A DNA stretch of 25,273 bases, from positions 1 through 25,273 of IMG/VR virus record IMGVR_UViG_3300047189_000039, one strand, 5' to 3'. A program made the translations under genes and the position numbers. Under the pieces are notes generated by a model. The model saw only the letters and a list, made by a program, of their open reading frames with translations, was not told where the DNA came from and did not search any database. The DNA comes from a virus. Within the stretch, counting starts at the first letter, position 1. Each line of letters begins with the position of its first letter. Shown here piece by piece: positions 8,193 through 14,363 of this stretch.

Positions 8193-8855
8193 ATGGCTGA
8201 AGAAATTGTATCGATCAACAACTTAAAGGAGAACATCCTCCAGTTCGAGCTTACTGTTGAAGGTTTGTCGATGAAGGATTTCGATGCTAAGTTTGTTATT
8301 CACTCAGCAGACATGGAAATGGCGTTCCCTTGCAAGAAGGGCGATGATGGAAAGTGGTCAGTTACACTTCCACCACTCCCAATGCTTGAACGTACAGCAT
8401 ATCCATTCCATCTTCAGGTCGTCGCTGAAGGGTTCCAGTTCCGTCCTTTGAAAGGTGCAGTCAACATTGTTGGTTCGCCTGAAGTATACGCAGCAGGTGT
8501 TAAGAACCAAAAATTGGAATCACCAACGAAGCCTACCGAAACTCCAAAAGCAAAGACAGAGTCAGTAGTTACTCCAAAATCTCAACCAACAAAGCAACGC
8601 GAAAAGCCAGTTGAGCAAGTTGCTCGTGAGTTAATGGAAGCAAACAAGGCTACAAAGAAACCAATCGTTGAAGCAAAGACTGTAGAAGTCAAGAAAGAGC
8701 CAATCAAAGAATCACTACTTCCAAAGATTGATGTTGAGAAGAAGACAAAGCCAGATACATCCGCAAAGGATAAGGCTGCTCGTAAGGTTCTTGAGGATCT
8801 CGGTATTAACGTACCAAAGGCAAAGTCAAAGAAACGTTTCTCGCTTAAAGATTAA
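8193..8855 (+). CDS. Unknown protein, beta domain plus Lys/Pro-rich disordered tail (cassette gene 3)
   Basis: A 220-residue protein. ATG at 8193 is preceded by AAGGA. Residues 10-105 look like a compact beta domain (L-Q-F-E-L-T-V-E-G-L...F-P-C-K...V-T-L-P-P-L-P...L-Q-V-V-A-E-G-F). Residues 110-220 are a charged Lys/Glu/Pro/Thr-rich linker, probably disordered, ending in a short helix and a K-K-R-F-S-L-K-D tail. This make-up recalls scaffold or prohead-core proteins of large myophages, but no family match is certain. The gene closes the plus-strand cassette, and its stop overlaps the convergent minus-strand stop by four bases. Confidence 0.6.
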   Translation: MAEEIVSINNLKENILQFELTVEGLSMKDFDAKFVIHSADMEMAFPCKKGDDGKWSVTLPPLPMLERTAYPFHLQVVAEGFQFRPLKGAVNIVGSPEVYAAGVKNQKLESPTKPTETPKAKTESVVTPKSQPTKQREKPVEQVARELMEANKATKKPIVEAKTVEVKKEPIKESLLPKIDVEKKTKPDTSAKDKAARKVLEDLGINVPKAKSKKRFSLKD

Positions 8856-9412
8856 CGAACTACTCGTTCGTTTTTTAATTCCTGCATCACACGAAGTAAG
8901 TGCTTACACATTCCAGGCTTGTGTGTTGGATTTCTAGGCACACGATCCGTCTTTGGATGATACGGTGCAGGAGGCTCTCCATACAAACTTCTATCGCTTT
9001 GATTCCACTTTGAGAACGTAAAATAGAAGTCCAAACACGTGCAACGTACTTCTGCATTGTTGCGGTTTAGTTGGATCGGAACCATGTGAACTTCTTGTTT
9101 GTCAGGTCCAACGAACGACACATTATCAGGACGATCCTGGTCCTCAAATATCACACCGTGAAACATGATTGTTGAGTCGTATTGGTGTGGTCCACTTTGT
9201 ACTTTTGCCTCAACCTTGAGGTCTCCGGTATCACGTTGGCCACGTGATGGAATTAGCTGCATACTCTTAATTTGAATAGGAGCGACAACGTGTTGACGAC
9301 GCTGAGAAGGTGGCTGAAAGCTCTGTGTGTTTTGGTTGAGCGTAGCTAATGGGGTCTCATTTAACTGAGCCTCAATTCTCTCTCCACGAATAAACATCGG
9401 TTTTGTTTCCAT
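8852..9412 (-). CDS. SWIM-type zinc-finger protein, conserved phage hypothetical
   Basis: A 186-residue protein. C124-T-C126...C169-K-H171 matches the SWIM zinc-finger spacing C-x-C-x(n)-C-x-H, with aromatic residues after the first pair (L-D-F-Y-F-T-F) and the conserved-looking R-N-P...G-M-C-K-H-L core. Residues 1-45 are polar and probably disordered; 46-122 form a beta-rich domain. SWIM fingers bind nucleic acid or mediate protein contacts. I recall comparable proteins in T4-like marine phages, but not a proven role. Start is uncertain: a GATAAATA element ends six bases before the ATG at 9412, so the transcript would begin at that ATG (leaderless). Met6 at 9397, with GGAA upstream, is an alternative. 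Confidence 0.7.
   Translation of the reverse strand: METKPMFIRGERIEAQLNETPLATLNQNTQSFQPPSQRRQHVVAPIQIKSMQLIPSRGQRDTGDLKVEAKVQSGPHQYDSTIMFHGVIFEDQDRPDNVSFVGPDKQEVHMVPIQLNRNNAEVRCTCLDFYFTFSKWNQSDRSLYGEPPAPYHPKTDRVPRNPTHKPGMCKHLLRVMQELKNERVVR
8854..8876 (+). terminator. Intrinsic terminator of the plus-strand cassette
   Basis: Stem AACGAAC / GTTCGTT (7 bp) with loop TACTC is followed by a run of six T on the plus strand. It begins at the stop codon of the plus-strand gene and lies wholly inside the last codons of the convergent minus-strand gene. On the minus strand only a broken T-run follows, so termination is probably one-directional. Confidence 0.8.
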
Positions 9413-9417
9413 ACCGA

Positions 9418-9425
9418 TATTTATC
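9418..9425 (-). promoter_or_regulatory. Late promoter element GATAAATA abutting the SWIM gene
   Basis: Minus-strand GATAAATA containing the TAA stop of the upstream HD-Pnk gene. By T4 spacing the transcript would start near 9412, exactly at the annotated ATG. Confidence 0.55.
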
Positions 9426-10533
9426 TGGTGAGAGTATTGATTACCTCAATGCGGTCGAATTCACCGAGCAAAGGTCCCTGAAGCGCCGTGTAATGCTGGC
9501 GTACAGCATCCTTAGGCACGTCCTTTTCGCCCTGAGCACCACGAGCCTTCTGTCGCTTGAACAGAGTCTCCAACGCGATAGGGAATACGTACCCAATTAC
9601 GTTGTATCCGTGCTTACGAGCATCATCAATGAAAGGACGACGACGCTTGCGTGACAGATTCGTGTTGTCGATGTAAATGTTCTTTCCGGTCAGAACATGA
9701 GTCTTGAATTCCTTCATGTACTTCGCGTTGAACGAAGGGTCGTCAACCGACATCTGGTATGCCTTTTCGTAGTTCGAATCATACCACTCGAGGCGCAGAA
9801 GATCCCACGAGTAGTGGTGCAACTCGTGTTCCTTCAGAAGCTTCTTCAGAAGCGTCGACTTGCCACAACCGGAAGGTCCGATTGCGAGAATCAGAGTCTT
9901 TTCCTTTCGAATCTCACCATCGAGATGAACAGGAACGTGCATCTTCTTCTCGAACTCAACGATCCACTCGTCAACCTTCGCAATCTTGTTCTTGTGGTCA
10001 TCCGCAACGCGACCATGAGTGTCAGCAGTCAGATGGTTCTGGAACACAGGCGAAGAGAAGTACATCGCCGCGGTTGTAGCAATGTTCTGAATCTTGTCGG
10101 TAGGAACTTCATAAGGCATGTGATGCTCAATCACGAAGCCAACCTGGAAGATGATATTGATCTCGCGCTGTTCGAACAACTCCCACATACGCTCGATGTT
10201 TCGCAGAGCATAGTCTTCCCAAAGACGGGCAGAGATCACCTCGTGTCCACCAAATGAGTTGTAGGTACCACGCTCAGGCTTGTACTTCTCAACACGAGCA
10301 GCAGGCTTTCCGGTATCGTGGAAAGCACAGGCGACAGCACCGATCAGAGTCTCGGTTGTCCACTCTTTGTCTGCCCACGAGATGTACTCTGAAACGACCA
10401 TGTCCGTGTGCGTGCCCACCGACTTTTCCCGGTGCCAAGGGCTACCCTCGACAGTCTTCTCCATAGTCTTATAGAGATCGTCTGTCTTGAATTCGTTGTT
10501 GTACCAAGCGATGAATTTGCCACGAAGACTCAT
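9421..10533 (-). CDS. HD-Pnk: HD phosphohydrolase fused to T4-Pnk-like polynucleotide kinase
   Basis: A 370-residue two-domain end-healing enzyme candidate. Residues 30-180 hold an HD phosphohydrolase signature: H42, H72-D73 (A-F-H-D-T-G-K), H97, H137-H138 and D171, the metal ligands expected of the fold. Residues 212-370 hold a kinase of the T4 Pnk type: P-loop G-P-S-G-C-G-K-S at 219-226, D244-x-x-R247 (general base and substrate clamp position), I-D-N-T-N-L-S-R-K-R-R at 288-298, and V-P-K-D-A-V-R-Q-H-Y near 339-348. The same order of domains is known in HD-Pnk enzymes such as that of Runella slithyformis, which heal 2',3'-cyclic phosphate and 5'-OH ends. GC content is visibly higher (about 52-57% in sampled lines, against 32-47% in flanking lines). 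ATG at 10533 follows AGGAG by six bases, with its own sigma70-type promoter. No ligase is in the window. The enzymatic role is inferred from motifs. Confidence 0.85.
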   Translation of the reverse strand: MSLRGKFIAWYNNEFKTDDLYKTMEKTVEGSPWHREKSVGTHTDMVVSEYISWADKEWTTETLIGAVACAFHDTGKPAARVEKYKPERGTYNSFGGHEVISARLWEDYALRNIERMWELFEQREINIIFQVGFVIEHHMPYEVPTDKIQNIATTAAMYFSSPVFQNHLTADTHGRVADDHKNKIAKVDEWIVEFEKKMHVPVHLDGEIRKEKTLILAIGPSGCGKSTLLKKLLKEHELHHYSWDLLRLEWYDSNYEKAYQMSVDDPSFNAKYMKEFKTHVLTGKNIYIDNTNLSRKRRRPFIDDARKHGYNVIGYVFPIALETLFKRQKARGAQGEKDVPKDAVRQHYTALQGPLLGEFDRIEVINTLTR

Positions 10534-10539
10534 GAAATA

Positions 10540-10586
10540 CTCCTAAATTATGACCCTATTATACAGGGATCGAAGAGTCAAGTCAA
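10540..10586 (-). promoter_or_regulatory. Sigma70-type early promoter and strong ribosome site of HD-Pnk
   Basis: On the minus strand TTGACT (10586-10581), a 17-bp spacer and TATAAT (10563-10558) form a near-consensus host promoter with a perfect -10. AGGAG follows at 10544-10540, six bases from the ATG. The -35 begins just after the terminase stop codon. It is the only clear sigma70-like promoter seen; the other recognisable promoters are of the late type. Confidence 0.8.
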
Positions 10587-10589
10587 CCG

Positions 10590-12149
10590 TTAGATGAACG
10601 GCATTGGCGCGTCATTTTCGCTGTTTTCGTTGTACTCGATATTGCCACTGTCCCACTGTTCGAAACCAGTTGTTGAATACAACTTGTCAAACGCGTTCTG
10701 GTCATATGTAGCAATTTCCTCAACGAGGCGAATGACGGTTAGTGTAGCTGCAATACAATCTGAAGTGCTACCCGGAAGATGATCATAAGCACCACGTGTA
10801 CGAACGAATGTTTTCAACTCCTGCAACAAAATTGGAGATGTAATTTGAATATTATCCTTTTCAAACATTTCCTTGAAGTTGACACAAGCTTTCATCTTCG
10901 AACGAGCTGTAGTGAAGAATCCTCTCTTGCCCTTTCCTTCTTCAGAAACGAACTCCGAGTTTGTAGGTGAGTTTTCGTCAGCTTCGAACAACGAAATGAT
11001 ACCCTCACCAACACCGTTATTTTCAACACTGAAGTAAACCATTGTTCCCTTATCTTCAAGGAACAACAAGATGTTCTTCAACACTTTGTACGAATCGTTT
11101 GGAGACATCGTATTAGAACGGTACTCTGCAACCTGTCTCATTGATGGGAAGTGATAGATTGTGATGACGGTAAAATCCTTGCCAGTACCTGTAGCAGGAT
11201 CAACTCCAACAAGGTATGTTGCACCCGGTTTAATATCGTACCAGAATACTACATCGCCAACGACAAATCGTGGCTTGACATCTTTTAGCTTTAGAGTAAT
11301 CTCTGCAAGCTTAATTGAGTTAACCAATAGAGCTTCGGAGGATAGGAAGTCACATTCGTATTCCTGCTTCCATTTCTGTTCGCCAATACGACCGATTGTC
11401 TCTTCTTTGAACTTTCCATCACGTCCGGGTGGCTCATCCCACTTAACTTCAATTGGAAAGAAACCGTTTGCCTTGACCATTGCGCCACGCCAGATCTGAG
11501 CGAAGATATCAATATCTCCGTTAGGCGTAGATGTCATAATACAATCACCACCAGTCGATAAGGTAGGCTCAATCGAAGTCCAGAATTCTTCCTGGATGTT
11601 CTTAGCTACGTGGGCAAATTCGTCCAAGTACAAGAGTGAAATTGACAAACCTCTACCTGAATTTTCTGACGTTGCTTCCGAAATGATACGTGTGCCGTTG
11701 TCGAAACCAACACTGTGCTTATTCCATCCATCGTCCTTGATACCAGGCTTTAACCACATGGGAATGTTCTCGTAACCAAGACGAATACGATGGATCATTT
11801 CCATAGCATTGCTGTTCTTATTTGAAGCAATTAGAACGGTCTTATCACGATGGAAGCAAGCGTACCAAAGAAGATATGCACCTGATGTTACGGATTTACC
11901 TGTCTGACGAGCGGACAGTACCACCGTAAAACGGTTGTTCTGATATCCACGCAACATGCGTTCTTGGTAAGGACGAAGACGGAAAGGAACAATACCACGA
12001 GTGGGATGTTGAATCTTTACGTACTTGTCAATGAAGTACACAGGATCGAGTTTGCACTTCTTGAGCTCCAATAGTTGCTCAAAAGTATACTCGTGTTGGA
12101 CATTAGGTCCTTTTATGTTGGGATTTTTGTTACGAGGAATTAGTGCCAA
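10590..12149 (-). CDS. gp17: Terminase large subunit (DNA packaging ATPase/nuclease)
   Basis: A 519-residue packaging motor. The ATPase domain has Walker A S-A-R-Q-T-G-K-S (79-86), Walker B L-L-Y-L-D-E (172-177) and coupling motif T-S-T-P-N (206-210). The nuclease domain has the RNase H-like acidic triad D317 (V-G-V-D-P-A-T-G), E376 (S-V-E-N-N-G) and D464 (S-T-S-D-C-I-A-A). Length is below the 610 residues of T4 gp17 but complete for the family. The start is TTG at 12149: an in-frame TAA lies four codons upstream and no in-frame ATG or GTG occurs before residue 37. GGAGG sits only one base before that TTG, so the true initiation site is ambiguous. The gene overlaps the HNH gene by ten bases. 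Confidence 0.95.
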   Translation of the reverse strand: MALIPRNKNPNIKGPNVQHEYTFEQLLELKKCKLDPVYFIDKYVKIQHPTRGIVPFRLRPYQERMLRGYQNNRFTVVLSARQTGKSVTSGAYLLWYACFHRDKTVLIASNKNSNAMEMIHRIRLGYENIPMWLKPGIKDDGWNKHSVGFDNGTRIISEATSENSGRGLSISLLYLDEFAHVAKNIQEEFWTSIEPTLSTGGDCIMTSTPNGDIDIFAQIWRGAMVKANGFFPIEVKWDEPPGRDGKFKEETIGRIGEQKWKQEYECDFLSSEALLVNSIKLAEITLKLKDVKPRFVVGDVVFWYDIKPGATYLVGVDPATGTGKDFTVITIYHFPSMRQVAEYRSNTMSPNDSYKVLKNILLFLEDKGTMVYFSVENNGVGEGIISLFEADENSPTNSEFVSEEGKGKRGFFTTARSKMKACVNFKEMFEKDNIQITSPILLQELKTFVRTRGAYDHLPGSTSDCIAATLTVIRLVEEIATYDQNAFDKLYSTTGFEQWDSGNIEYNENSENDAPMPFI

Positions 12150-12715
12150 TCCTCCATAAACTTACAACGCTTTGCTGAGTTCTCGTCTTTTGTCAAAATT
12201 TGTAGATTATTTTCGCTATGCAATCCACAAACTTTTTTGCTTTGAAGAGGAATAATGTGATCTACCTCTCTTGGTATTCCATCTTGCTGTTGAAGACGAG
12301 CAGCTTGTTCATAGATCTGTTCAATAGCGTCTTGGTTAGCCCACAATGGCGTAGCTAATTCAATATTCCTATTTCGTTTGTTAGCTTGCAATCTATTCAG
12401 CGCAGCTCCTCGAGGCGAGCGTCTATACTCAGTCATTTTAGCTAGTCGATGTTCTTTATTGTTGTGGAAATACAATAACGTCTTTTCAATAATTTGATCT
12501 CGACGTTGCTGATAGTATACTTTGGCTCGTTTGCTTTGTTTTTCTTTGTGACCAGCATAATAGCGCAGCGCAGCTGCTCTCTTCTTTTTAGTACTTTGTG
12601 TACTGTTGTGGCATAATTTACAACGAGAGCTCAACCCACCAGGTCCTTCTTTAATATTAAAGAACTGGTCTCGTGGTTTATTGTCTTTACATTTTGAACA
12701 AATCTTAGTTAGCAT
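12140..12715 (-). CDS. HNH endonuclease with N-terminal zinc-binding motif (homing-type)
   Basis: A 191-residue protein. C6-x-x-C9 and C32-x-x-C35 form an N-terminal zinc site; residues 40-115 are strongly basic and helical (DNA binding). The HNH core lies at 151-182: V-D-H-I-I-P-L with H153, then G-L-H-x-E-N-N-L-Q-I-L and N179. Such enzymes are commonly mobile in phage genomes and often sit between or within packaging genes. Here it separates a PD-(D/E)XK-like gene from the large terminase. Its ribosome site is poor (AGG one base from the ATG), and a degenerate GCTAAATA lies seven bases upstream, so expression may be low or coupled. Its last nine codons overlap the terminase start region. 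Confidence 0.85.
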   Translation of the reverse strand: MLTKICSKCKDNKPRDQFFNIKEGPGGLSSRCKLCHNSTQSTKKKRAAALRYYAGHKEKQSKRAKVYYQQRRDQIIEKTLLYFHNNKEHRLAKMTEYRRSPRGAALNRLQANKRNRNIELATPLWANQDAIEQIYEQAARLQQQDGIPREVDHIIPLQSKKVCGLHSENNLQILTKDENSAKRCKFMEDWH

Positions 12716-12753
12716 ACCTAATATTTAGCAGCAAAAAATAAGGGGTTACCCGT

Positions 12754-13443
12754 TTAGGGTGAAATGAAGACCTTGATTGCAGCTCTAAGTGCGTTTCCAC
12801 TCTTAGGATCCCAACCGTACGTATCAAACTGGGCTCTGGAAAGTGTTGGGAATTTGTCAGCGTGGAGAGCACGAAGGAATGGTCCTGAGATATAGTAATA
12901 CTTAACTTCGTTGGTACCAGGAACAACAAGTGCGAGATAATGATCGCCACGTTCCTTATAACGTGCTATTAGTTGCTTTCTTAGTTCGTTTAGAACGGCG
13001 GCTCCTGTCAAGGGAAATGCTGGAACTTTTCCGCTCTTTGCCACGCCTGGATCACCAGGAAAGCCAACACGTCTATCTTGCTTGCGAACTTCATCAATTA
13101 ACTGTGAAAATGACAGCTTGTGTTTATTGTTTGGAAGCGTTGATGCTGCCCAATCGAGCATTGCGTCTGATTCACCTCTACGAATTGAACTATCATATGC
13201 AGTGATGCGCATACCAGCAACCTTAACTTCGATGTGAACCTCTTCGCCATTTTTCATTGTCATGATAATGTCAGTTTTCTGGCTACCTCGAGGTGCGAGG
13301 AATGTTGCCTTGGAAGATGGAAACTTTCTACGGAAATCACGAATAACAAACACTTGAGCCGCTGCTCCAGTATCTACACGTGTTTGTTCGTCCTCTTCAT
13401 TTTCTAGGAGAGGAAATGGATTGTTAGCTTCAACTAGCCTCAT
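12754..13443 (-). CDS. PD-(D/E)XK-like protein between terminase subunits, function unknown
   Basis: A 229-residue protein. Residues 57-75 read T-D-I-I-M...E-V-H-I-E-V-K-V, which fits the D...E-x-K active-site pattern of PD-(D/E)XK nucleases (D58, E72, K74). An upstream acidic residue such as D36 or E21 could complete the site. The rest is mixed alpha/beta with an F-x-Y-Y-Y-I-S-G-P segment near 182-190 that could be a further core strand. GGGGAAGAAAG precedes the ATG at 13443, and the gene overlaps the end of gp16 by 14 bases, so translation is coupled to the small terminase. A packaging-linked or DNA-processing role is inference. Non-nuclease members of the fold are also common. Confidence 0.6.
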   Translation of the reverse strand: MRLVEANNPFPLLENEEDEQTRVDTGAAAQVFVIRDFRRKFPSSKATFLAPRGSQKTDIIMTMKNGEEVHIEVKVAGMRITAYDSSIRRGESDAMLDWAASTLPNNKHKLSFSQLIDEVRKQDRRVGFPGDPGVAKSGKVPAFPLTGAAVLNELRKQLIARYKERGDHYLALVVPGTNEVKYYYISGPFLRALHADKFPTLSRAQFDTYGWDPKSGNALRAAIKVFISP

Positions 13444-13891
13444 CTTTCTTCCCCATCATATTCTCAAGTCGCTCGAGAATCTCACTCTGGGAACCAACAA
13501 TCAGGTTGTTGTTAACTGTCTTTGGACCTACCTTGCTATTCAGATCAAGTGTAACCTTGTCCTTGTGTTGCTTTAGTGTCCCTTTTGATTGGGCTGCTTG
13601 TAGTGCTGTATTCAAGAACTGAACAGCAACCTCACCTGAACGAGCCTTATACTTGCCTTCAATCAGTTCTGTTTCTTGAAACTGGCTCTCAAATGCTCCC
13701 ATTGCAGCATCGTAAACTTCCTGATACTGACCTTCAATTTCGTGGTCCTTATCATCATAAGTCTCAGCAGCAACAATCTCAGTCGTGCGAACGATTGTAG
13801 GCATAAGAGTTGTACCTTCCTCAATTTCGAACACTTGCTCGAGAGGATGATTTACTGGGACTTCTTTTTCTACGCGTGTTGTTTTACTCAT
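13430..13891 (-). CDS. gp16: Terminase small subunit
   Basis: A 153-residue protein against 164 for T4 gp16. The acidic N-terminal third is followed by a central helical region (Y-D-A-A-M-G-A-F-E...K-A-R-S-G-E-V-A-V-Q-F-L-N-T-A) and a C-terminal N-N-N-L-I-V-G-S-Q-S-E-I-L segment resembling the N-x-x-x-x-x-G-S-x-x-E-L pattern of gp16 proteins. The small subunit assembles as a ring that selects DNA and stimulates gp17. It overlaps gp4 by four bases (ATGA) and the following PD-(D/E)XK-like gene by 14 bases. A weak TCTAAATA is present about 40 bases upstream, inside gp4. Assignment rests on motif similarity, length and position near gp17. Confidence 0.75.
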   Translation of the reverse strand: MSKTTRVEKEVPVNHPLEQVFEIEEGTTLMPTIVRTTEIVAAETYDDKDHEIEGQYQEVYDAAMGAFESQFQETELIEGKYKARSGEVAVQFLNTALQAAQSKGTLKQHKDKVTLDLNSKVGPKTVNNNLIVGSQSEILERLENMMGKKDEAS

Positions 13892-14361
13892 TTGAATTGT
13901 GTGTTCTCGTTAATAAGTCGGAACTTCATCCCGTATTTAGAACAATATTTGGCAGCGCTCTCCCACTTTGCAATATTAATCGCATATGTGATTTGCTCAT
14001 ATAGTTGCTGATTATGTTTCTTACCAACAATAGTGGGTTGAACCATTTGGGTAGAAGGCTTGATTTCAATAACTTCTTGAATAATTTCTCCATTTTTATC
14101 GATATACTCAAACCAAAAATCAGGATAATATGTGTGGATCTTTTTGTCTGTAGGCTTAATGTATGGGATACCAAATGGTTCTGAAGACCAACGAAGCACA
14201 CGTGTGTTATTGTCTAGGAACTTACAGAAGTCTAGTTCCCATGACGAACGGAATACAATTTGGTTTCTTGCCGTGCCTTGCTTATGCTTTGCAGAGTTGC
14301 CTAGCACATATTTTTTGGGATGGCGAGGGTGGTAGAATCCTTTACTGAATCCCTTGGGCAT
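13888..14361 (-). CDS. gp4: Head completion protein, TnsA-like nuclease fold
   Basis: A 157-residue protein closely patterned on T4 gp4 (about 150 residues): F-R-S-S-W-E-L-D-F (37-45), V-L-R-W-S-S-E-P-F-G-I-P-Y (55-67), Y-Y-P-D-F-W (78-83), and E-I-K-P (99-102). E42, D81, E99 and K101 form a PD-(D/E)XK active site as in TnsA-like endonucleases. In T4, gp4 acts with gp2 and gp50/65 to complete the filled head and allow tail joining. ATG at 14361 lies two bases after the preceding stop, with GGGAAG upstream. In T4 the gene is away from gp16/gp17; here it sits directly before the small terminase. Confidence 0.85.
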   Translation of the reverse strand: MPKGFSKGFYHPRHPKKYVLGNSAKHKQGTARNQIVFRSSWELDFCKFLDNNTRVLRWSSEPFGIPYIKPTDKKIHTYYPDFWFEYIDKNGEIIQEVIEIKPSTQMVQPTIVGKKHNQQLYEQITYAINIAKWESAAKYCSKYGMKFRLINENTQFK

Positions 14362-14363
14362 GA

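Noticed and set aside
9697-10257. Long open frame (186 codons) on the plus strand opposite HD-Pnk
   Set aside because: It is antisense to a gene with clear catalytic motifs, has an Arg/Val/Leu-biased composition and no ribosome site; the higher GC of this gene leaves fewer stops by chance.
12722-12753. Possible terminator and GCTAAATA promoter before the HNH gene
   Set aside because: The hairpin stem is only four base pairs with a distant T-run, and the promoter-like element has a mismatch and lies seven bases from the ATG.
13934-13941. TCTAAATA before gp16
   Set aside because: It has a mismatch in the core and sits within gp4; the four-base gp4/gp16 overlap already explains expression by coupling.
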